From Cordylochernes scorpioides (lineage: Eukaryota > Arthropoda > Arachnida > Pseudoscorpiones > Chernetidae), in NCBI GenBank assembly GCA_030710605.1, contig CP092879.1, positions 47,613,946 through 47,677,945 on the forward strand: a stretch of DNA of 64,000 nucleotides, in the 5' to 3' direction. The notes beneath the pieces are model-generated. The model saw only the letters and a program-made list of their open reading frames with translations, did no database searches and was not told the DNA's origin. The translations under genes were made by a program, and so were the position numbers. Positions 31,851-42,600 of this stretch are shown in pieces. Each line of letters begins with the position of its first letter. Positions within the stretch are counted from its first letter, which is position 1.

Positions 31851-32110
31851 AAGGCATCTTCTTATCGTGCAACTAAAAGTTTCTGATGGCTTGCGCCATC
31901 TATCGGAATAAATATCAACTATTCTCGTTGATTTTTAATTATTCCAGAATTGGCCAAATACCCATTGTTGATTAATCAAGAAAAGTTAACCACGGACATC
32001 TTTCGGGCTGTTGGCCCTCTGGAATAATTAAAAATCAACGAGAATAGTTTATAATTATTCCGATAGATGGCGCAAGCCATCATTCAGTTGTACGATAAGG
32101 AGATGCCTTT
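31851..32110. repeat. Palindromic foldback, family A (AAGGAGATGCC ends)
   Basis: About 260 bp. Ends AAGGCATCTYCTTATCGT and complement; both arms contain GATGGCTTGCGCCATCTATC. In the centre the minus strand has GGGCCAACAGCCCGAAAGAT, the hairpin-GAAA part of the hammerhead-like motif seen complete at 42650. Confidence 0.8.
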
Positions 32111-32179
32111 TATATTATTTATGCACCTTATCCCAGTACAATATCACATTTGTACTATTTTTTCATATATATATATATA

Positions 32180-32440
32180 TTAAAAATGGCATATCCTGAC
32201 CAGGAGCACATGTGCTTTTCAGAAGGCAGAGCGCCATCTGGTGGAACAGAAATCAACTATTCATTGATTTAGCCTGTTCCCTGATATTTGGCCAACCCAA
32301 TTTCTTGATAAATCAAGAAAAGCCATCCACGAATCAGGGATCAGGCTAAATCAATGAATAGTTGATTTCTGTTCCACCAGATGGCGCTCTGCCTTCTGAA
32401 AAGCACATGTGCTCCTGGTCAGGATATGCCATTTTTAATA
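32180..32440. repeat. Palindromic foldback, family B (AGGATATGCC ends)
   Basis: 261 bp; arms of about 110 bp almost identical (TAAAAATGGCATATCCTGAC outward, GCAGAGCGCCATCTGGTGGA inside). The same family without the palindromic partner is present in the inverted repeats at 37240-37600 and 50440-50780. Confidence 0.85.
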
Positions 32441-32481
32441 TTGATTTCAACACCTGATCTTTTATTTTTTTCTTTCGTTTT

Positions 32482-32815
32482 TTAATATATATATATGTGT
32501 TGTAATGTAGTTGTTGTTGCTGTAGGATGACTGTAGTGTGGCATGTTGGTTGCAGTCGTGGTGGCCACAATGTTTAGAGTGGGTTCAGACGTGATTGTAC
32601 AAAAGGATGAGGCATGTTGGATGTCACCATAGAGATGGCGAGATAGTAAGTGAAGCCGACACCGGTCAGGGCAGATCTGTCTAGAGGGGTCTGTCAATCC
32701 TCGTATCTCAAAGCGGACTAATCTGTTTGAGTAAGAAAGGGGCACACCTGGGAACCCGACTTGTTTTTCGGACATTTTTCCTCTACAGGCGCCTACTCTC
32801 ACTCACTCGAAATTT
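32482..32815 (-). CDS. Unassigned ORF, doubtful
   Basis: A 106-codon minus-strand frame from 32802 in a GC-richer island (MRVGACRGKMSEKQVGFPGV...). Cys/Arg-rich segment (SRQICPDRCRLHLLSRHLYG). The C-terminal half runs into simple (Thr/Ala)-rich repeat DNA. No domain is recognised; it may be repeat-derived. Confidence 0.2.
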
Positions 32816-33339
32816 TATTTCTGTTACTTTAGCAATTACACTATAAATATACAACACATGGGGACATAGATATATTGGAATATATTACAACATATATGTA
32901 GCCGCGATGTTGACTTTAAATAATATTAAATATGGAGAGTGAGATATGCAAAGTAAATAAATATGTGCGTTGTCCAGTAAATATGTAAATAGAGATGCTG
33001 TCACCGATGAAGAGTTCGAAAGAAAACCGCTAGTGGGTCTTTAAGAGAGATTGATATTGAAACTACTCTATTACAACGGTTATACAAAATCGAAACTCTT
33101 TTAGACGCGTATGATTCTTTTTTAAATTAAAAAGATATATATTAATGCCCTTATTGTGGATAAATGAATTTACCATTGCAGAGTAATGGCAGTAGAAAAT
33201 GGTTTAAATAAGAATCATATGGGTCTAAAATAGTTTTAATTTTGTATAACACACAGATGCTGTGTTAATGCTTCATATTATAACGCGGTTATATAAGGTC
33301 AAAAATAAAATAAATATAAAAAAGAGATCATATAATATA
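32816..33339. other. AT-rich stretch with inverted repeat
   Basis: 33080-33250 contains inverted pieces (ACGCGTATGATTCTTTT and AAGAATCATATGGGTCT) akin to the MITE at 44710-44870. No gene. Confidence 0.5.
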
Positions 33340-33516
33340 CAGTTAAACCTGTCTATAGTGCCCCCTCTTGGGACTCACCAAAATAGGGTGCTATAGAGAA
33401 GGGGTGCTATAGACAGGTCATTTTTAATGTAAATCGCATCGTACTACTTATTTAAAATCGGGCGTTATAGAGAGGAAGGCGCTATTTAGAGGGAGCGCTA
33501 TAGACAAGTTTAACTG
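33340..33516. mobile_element. MITE, Tigger/pogo-like ends
   Basis: 177 bp, TA-flanked. Ends CAGTTAAACCTGTCTATAG and complement (one mismatch), internal inverted pairs (GGGTGCTATAGA). CAGTTAAACCT-type termini with TA targets suggest a pogo/Tigger source. Confidence 0.85.
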
Positions 33517-33599
33517 TATATATAAATATGATATAAAATGTATATAAATAATTGATAAACATATATTCGTATATGTAATACATATATATAGTTTTATTA

Positions 33600-34263
33600 A
33601 TGGTGCCCACCGCGGGAAAGACTCCGCCATCGATGGGGGGGACCGCGAGAGTTCTTTCCCAAAGAGCGGGCAGGTTGATGTGGTAGCTGGAATTTCTCAC
33701 CTTAAGGCCAAGATGGTATTTGAAGATGGGGCCACACTCGCCACGGCTCAGCAACTCCAATGTCTGTAGGTCAGCGTTCCATTGCTGGCAGGCATCGAAG
33801 CAGGATGGTCAGGATGGAGTGAGGCGTGGAGTGTCAGCTAGAAGGCGATGGTTGCCGATAAAATCAAGAGCGACGCAGGTCGGCCCAGAAGATGGAGCAG
33901 GGAACAGCCACGGTGAGGTCCACCAGGCAGCCAAGCTTTCCAACAGTATGCTCCAGCAGCCGTATCGTGTCCAGAACTCGGTGTGCGCACTGGCTAGTTA
34001 GGCGGATAATGGGCGTTGTTGAGACCCGAAGGACGATGGGCTCCGCCTCCTGATCCACATGATAGCTGGAACTGGCGTTTTCCTGCAGGAGACGCTGGCA
34101 GAAGGCCCCCAGGTATTGCCCGTCCAGGAACGTGGCCCGCATTGAGAGCGCTAGGGTAGATTCACCATCGGAGAAGTCACCAACAGTCGCCATAGCCAGC
34201 AGATCTGATGGCCTCAGGAACCTGTTGTCGCCTTGAAGGCGCAGGAACATCAGGCTAACTTTG
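33600..34263 (-). pseudogene. Unrecognised coding exon-like segment
   Basis: GC-rich island in AT-rich DNA. Minus strand: an open 128-135-codon stretch (LMFLRLQGDNRFLRPSDLLA ... VLDTIRLLEHTVGKLG ... FWADLRRS), then after a +1 shift at about 33866 a second stretch of about 90 codons (QQWNADLQTLELLSRGECGP ... PALWERTLAVPPIDGG) with one TGA near 33815. Composition is non-repetitive and protein-like. An acceptor-like TTCTTTCTTCAATGTTTAG precedes 34263 and GT-containing donor-like sequence lies near 33612, so it could be one exon. I do not recognise the family. One frameshift and one stop suggest a decayed gene or sequencing error. Confidence 0.5.
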
Positions 34264-34499
34264 CTAAACATTGAAGAAAGAATATATTCAATTTTAGTGT
34301 TCTTACTTGAATAATATAGTAAATTAAACCTAACGATAGAATTTACTTATTTCTATATGTGGTAAATAGGGGTTTAGACATTAAAAATAACTCTTATTAT
34401 ATAAATCTATCATCAAACCAATACTTTTACATATGAAACTAAATTTTAGTTTTCATTTTAAAATAAAATAGAAATCAATCGGTGAAAGATTCGAGATGT
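34264..34499. other. AT-rich spacer
   Basis: No gene or repeat recognised. Confidence 0.4.
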
Positions 34500-34790
34500 T
34501 AATGTGGATTTGATGGCAAAACTTCAAGCCATCTGTTGCTGGACTGCCCAATATTTCAAGATTACAAACTTCAAAATAGAATAATAGAATCTAAACATAG
34601 CAGACTCCAGCAAAGAAACCCATCCCAGGACACTTTATTTTTCCGTTTATCATTACTCTTCACAACTCATCCTTTCATACTTCATCCCTAAGGTTAGAAA
34701 TAATCGTTATTTCTCCTTAAAATAAATTTCGATTTTTCGTTCAAAAGAAACATTTGCGGTATAGTTGTCAAACATCGTTCTACAAAGATA
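34500..34790 (+). pseudogene. LINE 3' end fragment
   Basis: An open stretch at about 34504-34640 reads SSHLLLDCPIFQDYKLQNRI, the HLLLxCP-type C-terminal motif after RNase H in I/Jockey LINE ORF2. The following DNA (34617-34790) is shared with the loop and arm of the foldback at 24960-25150, so it is the LINE tail. Confidence 0.7.
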
Positions 34791-34884
34791 CCTATATTAA
34801 GTTTAACTCCTTTTTGCAAATATATATTTTAAAATTCTTGCAAAGCATTTAATATTCCTCTGTCAATTTTCTAAATGATGTATA

Positions 34885-34990
34885 CAAATTAAAGATACTT
34901 CGGCTAGTGAATCACTGGCCGAAGTATCTTTAATTTGAAGAACTATGAATTCCGGCCAGGCAGCCTCTATCTTTACAATGATGAATACAC
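34885..34990. repeat. Half-copy of foldback seen at 27272-27500
   Basis: AAAGATACTTCGGCTAGTGA and CACTGGCCGAAGTATCTTT form inverted ends; downstream TGAATKCCGGCCAGGCAGCC is shared with 27508-27530. Confidence 0.75.
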
Positions 34991-35092
34991 GTGCTTGTCT
35001 AAATCTACATGTCTTGGAAATATTGTCACGGTAGAGAAGACAAGTGTTCCAAAAGATTAATAAAATATAATTTATTAAATAAACTTATTTAA

Positions 35093-35218
35093 TTAAAAAG
35101 GCATATATTGGATCAAAATATCATTTATTTTACCAATATTTCAGTTGGCTGAACGCCAAACTTTATCAAGGTGTTATAACATATTTTGACCCAATATATG
35201 CCTTTTTAATTAAAGATT
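35093..35218. repeat. Palindromic element, hammerhead-like hairpin on minus strand
   Basis: Arms TTAAAAAGGCATATATTGG and complement about 120 bp apart. On the minus strand the interior has CTTGATAAAGTTTGGCGTTC, then AGCCAACTGAAATATTGG: hairpin TTTGGC/GCCAA between CTTGATAAAG and TGAAA, a degenerate CUGAUGA-stem-GAAA order. Confidence 0.6.
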
Positions 35219-35413
35219 TATTTATGGATTGCTCTATTTTTAAAGAAATTAAACTTATATATTGCAAAATGTGTCAATTTATTTTACAAGTGGTAATTTA
35301 CAAGCATGGTAAGGGGTGAAACTATGCAAATATTTATGATAATAAACTGACAACAGAATATTCGAAAATAATTATTCTGTGTGTGTGGGAATAGTTTTAT
35401 ACTTTCCTATATA
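35219..35413. other. AT-rich spacer
   Basis: Nothing supported. Confidence 0.35.
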
Positions 35414-35607
35414 CAGTTAAACCTGTCTATAGCGCCCCCTCTAAATAGCGCCTCCCTCTCTATAACGCCAGATTTTAAATACGTAGTACTATGCGATTTA
35501 CATTAAAAGTGGCCTGTTTATAGCACCTCCTCTCTCTACAGCACCCTATTTTGTTGAGTCCCAAGACACGCGCGTCTATACACTCGTCCTATAGACAGGT
35601 TTAACTG
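35414..35607. mobile_element. MITE, Tigger/pogo-like ends, second copy
   Basis: 194 bp, TA-flanked, ends CAGTTAAACCTGTCTATAG and complement. Same family as 33340-33516 in opposite internal orientation. Confidence 0.85.
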
Positions 35608-36300
35608 TATATATAATCGTTAACAATATTGGAAAAGAATAATTCTAATCTCACATAACTTTGATGTAGACATCTAAATAAGAGGCTATGCAACTCATGT
35701 TCTACTAGACGCTAATGTAAAATAAAGTTGTAGTATGATCGGTTAATGTTTTGTAATACTACGTGAATACTGTATTAGGATTATATAATTATAGAAAACT
35801 ATACCACTTACCTCTATAAAAAGTCATTTGGTCCAATATTTCACCAGGTAGATCCTTCGAAACCTGTGAAATAAACAAGAACTTATTTTTAAGACCAAAA
35901 AATAAATGAATGCACAATTGTGAATATTTACTATTTAGCAATTTACAAGTGTAAAAGTCAAGTACAAAGAGAAATAACGTTGAATTCGTATATATACATA
36001 GTGTAATCAATAAATGTAAAGAAATACAAAAGTATAATAAAGTTTTATTTAAAATTTCTCAAAATAATCACCGTCACTATCTATACACTTACTCCATCTT
36101 TTTTTTCCAGATATCAAAACACCTCTGAAAATCTTCATCTTTTAGGCTTTTCAAAATATTCTTCGTATTATCATTTATTTCAGGTATTGAGTCAAATAAT
36201 ATCTATAAGTGTTAATTCCATGTGAGAGCACACACTTCTTCACACAAAGCTAACAAAATTTAAATTTATATTCATCTTCAATATAGTCCATACCTGATAA
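35608..36300. other. AT-rich non-coding stretch
   Basis: Short ORFs only. A mariner-like tail reading NGKWYSFL (minus strand, 35789 onward) is too weak to call. Confidence 0.35.
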
Positions 36301-36305
36301 AATTC

Positions 36306-36780
36306 CTCTTCATTTGTTTTTGGATTTTCCCGTTGAACATCAAAATTTGCTCAAAAGCTCGCAATACCTTATTATAAAGAAATTCTTTGCCCAAAGATCT
36401 TTTTTTTTTCTTATCCACACCCTTTAACATTTCATTTGTTTTTTGGAATTCCCCGATGAAGAGCAAATATTTCTCAAAAGCATGCAATAGCTTAAAAATC
36501 CCAAAGATCAAGTTTTCCTTATTCATGCCCTTATCCATCTCTCTTCATTTGTTTTTGGAATTTCCCGCTGAAGAGAAAAATTTGCTCAAAAGCTTGCAAT
36601 ACCTTAAACTAAAGAAAATATCATTTCCCAAAGATTAAGTTTTCCTAATTCATGCCCTTATCCATCTCTCTTCATTTGTTTTTGGATTTTCCCGCTGAAG
36701 AGAAAACTTTGCTCAAAAGCATTCAATACCTTAAAAAAACTCTATTTATCCAAAGATCAGATTTTTTTTATTCGAAACTC
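36306..36780. repeat. ~120-bp tandem repeat, four units
   Basis: Units begin at about 36308, 36430, 36543 and 36668 with CATTTGTTTTTGGAWTTYCC, and contain TTTGCTCAAAAGC and CAAAGAT. They are diverged from one another (including length). Confidence 0.8.
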
Positions 36781-36864
36781 TTTTAAATATAATTGTCAAA
36801 TGAATATATTCAAACACTTTCTGAGAAATATCGTTACTTGTCAACAAAGGCTATACCTTACATA

Positions 36865-37722
36865 AGGTGATATTTTATGATGTCTTACATACAATGTCCT
36901 ATATTCATTTCAAATGAAGGCTCATTCAACTTTTTATAGGATTTGTTTCATCACCGTTCATTGCCAGTCCTACCTAAATGGATTGAGACATGTCATATTC
37001 ATCAAATCAAAGCTTGAAGAGTTAAACCAAGACCAAAAGGCTGATAAGATATATACAACTATGGAAAAAATAATAGAAATAAAATAAAAATGGCTGTACC
37101 TATTCCCCTTTGTTTGAAAGGAAATGTACAAATTCTCTTCTCTCTCTCTCTCTCTCGTCTATTCCTGACCATCTAAAAGTCTGAAATTTTGTCAAACTTG
37201 CATTGTTAACTATGAAAAAATGACAGAAAAATAAAAAGGTCAGGTGTTGATATTAAAAATAAAAAAGGTATATCCTGACCAGGAGTATATGTGCTTTTTA
37301 GATGGCAGAGCGCCATCTAGTGGAACAGAAATCAACTAAACATTGATTTAGCCTGTTCCTTGATATTTGGCCAACCCAATATTTTGATAAACCAATAAAA
37401 GTCATCCACGAACGCGTTTTGCACTGTTGGTGCTAGTTAGCGTGGAGTAGGCTGTATAACTGCGACCAAAAAGAATTTTGGTCCCAAAGACTTCTTGAGA
37501 AACCAAGAAATGGGTATTTAAGGCCAAACATGCGTAAATACGCTTAACACATAACATAATAGAAAAAATAAAAGGTCAGGATATGCCTTTTTTATTTTTA
37601 ATATGCAACTATGTAATCCCCTTGAAAGAATAAATATGTAATAATTAATACAAAGCCATAACGTGCCATCTATATATAACAAATGAAGACATTAAGAAGC
37701 GAATGTTTCTTTTCACAAATAA
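36865..37722. repeat. Left copy of ~0.85-kb inverted repeat
   Basis: It aligns end to end, in inverted orientation, with 50297-51150 (shared pieces include GACATGTCATATTCATCAAA-type and GAAATGTACAAATTCTCTTC). A (CT)n at 37138-37157 is shorter in the right copy. It contains a family-B foldback-type sequence with a degenerate hammerhead-like core at 37402-37445. Confidence 0.85.
37402..37445 (-). ncRNA. Hammerhead-like relic in left inverted repeat
   Basis: Minus strand: CCACGCTAACTAGCACCAAC, then AGTGCAAAACGCGTTCGTGG. Stem I CCACG/CGTGG and the ACGCGTT cleavage-side segment are kept, but CUGANGA reads CTAACTA and GAAA reads AAAA. It is predicted to be inactive. Confidence 0.45.
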
Positions 37723-38695
37723 ATCAAACTTCTACTGTCCTTACTGCGATGAAAAAACATTGGGATAGCTTGGCTCATTAGTGGTAAACTTTCCAATCGG
37801 TTTGCCAATTTAATCTACCAAACCGCTTATTTAAAGCTCTAATACTGTATTGGACATGTAATACTATAGTTGTTATTGAAGATATAAATAAACATAACGC
37901 TATATATTGATTTTTTTAAATGAAAGATGAATTTCTCAAAAAAGTCAATTATGATTTTAAAAGGCTTGGCTAATTGTTGAAAAATTTATGGAGTTGTAGA
38001 GGAAGAGAAAGATCCTTTATTACCTAAAGGTATAAAACAATAAAAGAAGGACAAGAGATCAAATATATGTACATCAGCAGCTCACGCCGGCCTGGCCTAT
38101 CCAATAACCACTAGCCTACCAAACAATCCAACAAGGCCGCGTTATATATTGTTGCATCAATTCCAATGCGTCCTACATTTTTTCAAAATATTCTATAATA
38201 TTTATTATTTATTATAAAAATATTATTTAGATTATCATCATTCCTTTTTATAGTTTCATTCCTTTTGGAATATTTTATTGTACATATATCTTGATTGGTT
38301 ATTGGAGCGAGAGAGGACCTAGGAGAAGACTGTGGATGACGACCTACGAGGAAGACCACGAATAAATAAACACAATAACTTTAAAAGGTAATTTATTTTT
38401 ATTTACTTTTAATAATTTACTTTTACTTTTATTTATTTGCTTTGAATATGGAAACCTGCTCGGTAAACATGTATAACACCAAGAAGGAAGAAACCAAGGT
38501 CGAAGACCCTGCAAACTTGCAACTTAATGCTACAATATGCAGGGATGTCAATTTGCATAGACAATAATAAAACTCTATGCAAATATCTGTATATCAAATA
38601 TCGTAGAAATATCTGCAATTGTCAATTTCAACACCAATAAATGGTTAATATAATTCAGCAGATCGTTATAAGTATTGCATGTTTATCTGCTTATA

Positions 38696-39967
38696 CAAGG
38701 GCTGTTCGATGCGCAAAGGTAAAAAGAATACAAATGGCAACACACCTATCTCGCTGGTGAGGCTAGAAGGAGGTTCCTGTGTATGACGTCAAATCTCGTG
38801 ACTCCGCCTTCTAGAAAGATAGCGCCGTAGGGATTGATTCCAAAATGGATGAAAATGAATTTTGGGCTATCATCAAGCATTTAATTTTTTTTAAAACGTT
38901 GGTCGGCTTCCCAAATTGAAGCTGAACTAAACCAAGTTGATGGATACTCAGCTCCATTATATTTAAGACCATTTATTACTGGATGAATGAATTTAAACAG
39001 GAACGAAAATCAACACAAAATGAATCACCTCACGGACGGCCTATGGATGTAACCACGCTAGAAATTATATTTAAAAATCCATTGCATCGTTATTGAGGAA
39101 GATCGGCGAGTCAAATAACGTAAATGAGACCACGGGTATCTCATTTAGACAAAGGGGGTACACCATATCCTTCATTTAAAATTACAAATGAAGATTCTGT
39201 GTTGCAGATGGGTGCCAAGATTGCTTATGATCGACCTAAAACGCATGCGGACAGACATTTCCCAGCAGTGTTTATTGTTGATCGCTCTTAATTCTTGGGA
39301 CTTTTGGTGTCGTTTTGCGACAGTAGACAAGATCTGGATACACCACTACACACCAGAGTCCAAACAGCAGTCAAAGCAGTGAACAGGTCCAGGTTAAAAG
39401 GCTCCAAATAGGTCAAAGACTGTTGTGTCAACCGGAAAGGTGATGACCACTGTCTTTTGGGATTCCAAAGGAATAATTCTAATTGACTACTTGAAAAAAG
39501 AAAGACAATCAAATGATTACATTATGCAACACGCCTGGATCGATTATAGGAAGAATTGCGTGCCAAACTTCCGAGATTGGTTCAGTAGAAGGCGCTTTTT
39601 CACGATGACAATGCTCCACTCCATAGGTCGAATGTAGCATCTACCAAATTGTTTGAATTAAGTTTCCTTTTTGAACTCTCATCCTCCTTATTCTCCAGAT
39701 TTGTTCCCGTGTGAATTCTTCCTCTTTAAAAAAAAAATAAATAAATGGTTGGTAGGGAGGAAATTTTCTTCAAATGAAGAGATTATCGACGATGTAAATG
39801 AATACTTTGAGGACCTCGAAACATCAAACTTTTCCGAGGGGGCAAAAAAACAGAACATCGCTAGACCAGGTGTGTGGATCTGAATAGAGACTATGTTGAA
39901 AAATGAAGCATCATTTTCAAAAAACAAGTTTTTTTTTTTTATCTTACTTATAGAACTGCCTTCTTTG
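38696..39967 (+). mobile_element. mariner (irritans-like), copy 1
   Basis: Imperfect inverted ends CAAGGGCTGTTCGAT and CAAAGAAGGCAGTTCTATAA (complement). Plus-strand transposase remnants: an early helix (about 38840), VTTVFWDSKGIILIDYL-like at 39430-39490 (frame reading KVMTTVFWDSKGIILIDYL) and HPPYSPDLFPCEFFLFKKK at 39677-39735 (third catalytic Asp region, the usual D position reads E). A segment resembling FHDDNAPLHRS lies at about 39600-39630. Multiple frameshifts; dead. Confidence 0.85.
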
Positions 39968-40199
39968 TGTTCATTTAATGGCTAATTCTTGGCGATGGTT
40001 GTTTTAACACAATTACAACTTTAACGAAGAATCGATGGGAATGTTTACATCATTGACGAACCATGTTTTCCTAATTGTTTTTCATCTTCAACAATTGACC
40101 TATTGTAGAAACTTATATAAAGATGTTTCTTGTTATTTTAGAAATTTCACAAATATTATTTTTGTTTATAAAGTACCGTTCTTTCATATTAAAGGACAA

Positions 40200-40405
40200 G
40201 TAACTCTGCCTTTGCCGGTTCCAAGCCCGGATGAAAAAGGAGGAGGGGGAGCAGTAACAAGCTCATTAAAAAACCTGGGTTCAGCTGGCCCGGCTGATAG
40301 TACCCTGTAAGGGCTTCTAATCTAGAGATACAGGATGAGTTTGTACTCCATGTTAGGAGTGGCTGCACATGGCGTCTGTTCCTTATGTCAGAGGCAGCCA
40401 TTTCT
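40200..40405 (+). repeat. Dispersed repeat inside direct repeat, copy 1
   Basis: Contains CCTTTGCCGGTTCCAAGCCC, an AAGGAGGAGGGGG run and AACCTGGGTTCAGCTGGCCC; similar to 29660-29806/30476-30550 and 50085-50290. Confidence 0.7.
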
Positions 40406-40505
40406 TTTTGAGCTAAGTCGGCCTGCCACTGAGTAGTGCTCCCAGTCTTAATGACAAAGGCAGACACATTCTACCTCACCCAATCATGATGGTTGTCAAA
40501 TCTCA

Positions 40506-41055
40506 AGCTTTACAAGCTTGACACCCTAATATTATTGAGTGGTGATAAGAAAGAAGAAGAAGAAGAAAGGACAAGTTAATAAATATTGATACAAAAACCG
40601 ATTAACAATTAAAAATTATTTATTGAAATCTTATCAATTACAAATATACACAGTATATGCATAATTATTATTACAATGATAAGATTATATTAAAAATCAA
40701 TATATAAATGCTATATACAACAATTATGTACAAGGTAACTCTGATACAGAGTAAAATTAAATATCACTAATGGGTCTCAAATGATACTGAGCATTTCTTG
40801 CCCGAAGAAGTAAAGGTAAATCACAAACTTGTATGACGATGTCATGGTGTATTCCTTAAGATCAATTGATCAGCCTATTTAGGCTAATTTCTTATTTTTA
40901 TCATATATTGCTACAGGTGTTATTCAACTAATATTATAAATCATAGGGGCAAGACGGATGATAGATTGAAGAAAGGTCGATCTTAATCTCCATTTTCTGT
41001 ATATAACTGTTTTTTTACTTCTGATTACCCACACAAACATACAACACATTTGGAA
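40506..41055. other. AT-rich non-coding stretch
   Basis: (AAG)n at 40549-40567; no gene. Confidence 0.35.
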
Positions 41056-41059
41056 AAAT

Positions 41060-41740
41060 CCTGTATGGGATGAGTATTCTAAATGAAGACTTTTTGTTGT
41101 AGTTTTTGCTGAGAATATAAGTGAAACATGTTCGGTATTAAAGAAATATAAACTTATTCTCTAACTAAAGAAAGTTCTAAAAATGCATAGGGTTCCTCTC
41201 CCATCTAATTAAGCCTCAAAACTAGAGGCCACCTGTATGGGACGAATATTCTCAATAAAGTCTTTTTGTTGTAGTTGTTTTTGAGATTATAAGTGAAAAA
41301 TGTTGTGTATTAAAGAAATATAAAGTTATTCTCTAACTAAAGAAGGTTCTAAAAAAGCATAGGGCTCCTATTTCATCTAATTAATCCTCAAATCTAGACG
41401 CCACCTGTATGGGACGAATATCCTCAAATAAAGACTTTTTGTTGTAGTTGTTGCTGAGATTATAAGTGAAAATGTTGTGTATTAAAGAAATATAAAGTTT
41501 TTCTCTAACTAAAGAAAGTTCTAAAAAAGCATAGGGCTTCTCTCCCATCAAATTAAGCCTCAAAACTAGACGCCACCTGTATGGGACGAATATCCTCAAA
41601 TAAAGACTTTTTGTTGTAGTTGTTGCTGAGATTATAAGTGAAAATGTTGTGTATTAAGAGAGACAAAGTATTCTCTAACTAAAAAGGTTCTGAAAATGCA
41701 TAGGGCTCCTATTTCATCAAATTAAGCCTCAAAACTAAAC
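41060..41740. repeat. ~170-bp satellite, four monomers
   Basis: Monomers are anchored by CACCTGTATGGGACGAATAT or variants at about 41060, 41230, 41402 and 41575, each followed by AAGACTTTTTGTTGTAGTTG and TTCTCTAACTAAAGAA. The last is partial and joins unique sequence at about 41745. Confidence 0.85.
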
Positions 41741-41971
41741 GCCATCTATTGGCCGTCGCCATTTTCCATCTAAAGAAGGTTGATTTGTCGACAGGAGGGT
41801 GTTGGGGAGTAGATCACATCGATAGCCAATCATATTTAATGTAAATGTAGACGACGCCCGGTGATAAACCAACTTTCTCTGCCAATCATCCGACTCTGAT
41901 AACACGGTTTTGCTGGAATACGAAGGTCGTTCACTCAGTAAGTTTCGCTTCATGATATCTAATGTAATCAA
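41735..41971 (-). CDS. Hypothetical short ORF
   Basis: 78 codons on the minus strand from 41971 (in-frame second ATG at 41953: MKRNLLSERPSYSSKTVLSE). Non-repetitive, mixed composition, GC higher than flanks. The final codons lie in the satellite junction. No domain recognised; might be an exon or chance. Confidence 0.25.
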   Translation of the reverse strand: MITLDIMKRNLLSERPSYSSKTVLSESDDWQRKLVYHRASSTFTLNMIGYRCDLLPNTLLSTNQPSLDGKWRRPIDGV

Positions 41972-42600
41972 TGTAGAGGTTGTCTACATGCCAGCTTGTT
42001 GAATTTATTTGAATACAAAAATATCTATTGATAATGTGTATAGTTCCATCAATTAAGCCAGAATGACAAAAAGTGGAAAAAAAGGAAAAATAAACCCACC
42101 TTGAATATCAAACAAGTCAGACAAAAACTTCTCAAGAACAATATCCTCAAGGGCCTGAGGACCCAACGACATCAATATAAATTATAATTGTAAATGAACA
42201 AACCTTGTACATCCCCCACAGTATATTGTAAATATGATGATCTAGGTTGCTCTTTTTGTGCGTCACCTAATAAAGTTATTTGAAACTGTAACTAATGTGT
42301 ATAGGAAATATTCTGATAAGTAAAAAAGGAAAGTATTGCAAGATGATAGAAAAGTCTACAAGCCTGTATATGCATTTATTTCTAAAGTCGGCTTGTAGAC
42401 ACATGGCACATATTTCAGTCTGTAATACGTATTTTTGTCTATTTACATAATGCCTTTTTTTAAACGTTACAGTAATCTATGTATGGGTGTTCTTGTCTGG
42501 TGTCATAGGCTACTAATATACTATCAACTCTTTGGTATTTTCTAACTTTTCTTTTTTTTTTTGTTAACTCACATTTTTAGCATATATTCATATCCTCAAT
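41972..42600. other. AT-rich non-coding stretch
   Basis: AATAAA-type signal at about 42269 (CCTAATAAAGTTATTTG); no gene seen. Confidence 0.35.

Larger units (their letters stand above)
37955..40505. repeat. Left copy of ~2.4-kb direct repeat
   Basis: It aligns in the same orientation with 47850-50290: starting at GATTTTAAAAGGCTTGGC, through GGAGTTGTAGAGGAAGAGAA, a mariner, and a 3' part with CCTTTGCCGGT. The mariner is present at the same site in both, so duplication followed insertion. Confidence 0.9.

Noticed and set aside
35789-36010. Transposase C-terminus (NGKWYSFL ending)
   Set aside because: Only a few residues resemble mariner; no other motif is nearby.
40189-40467. 92-residue minus-strand ORF with a hydrophobic Leu-rich C-terminus
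   Set aside because: It is the translation of the dispersed GCCGGT...repeat, and its counterpart at 49994 is in a different frame arrangement.
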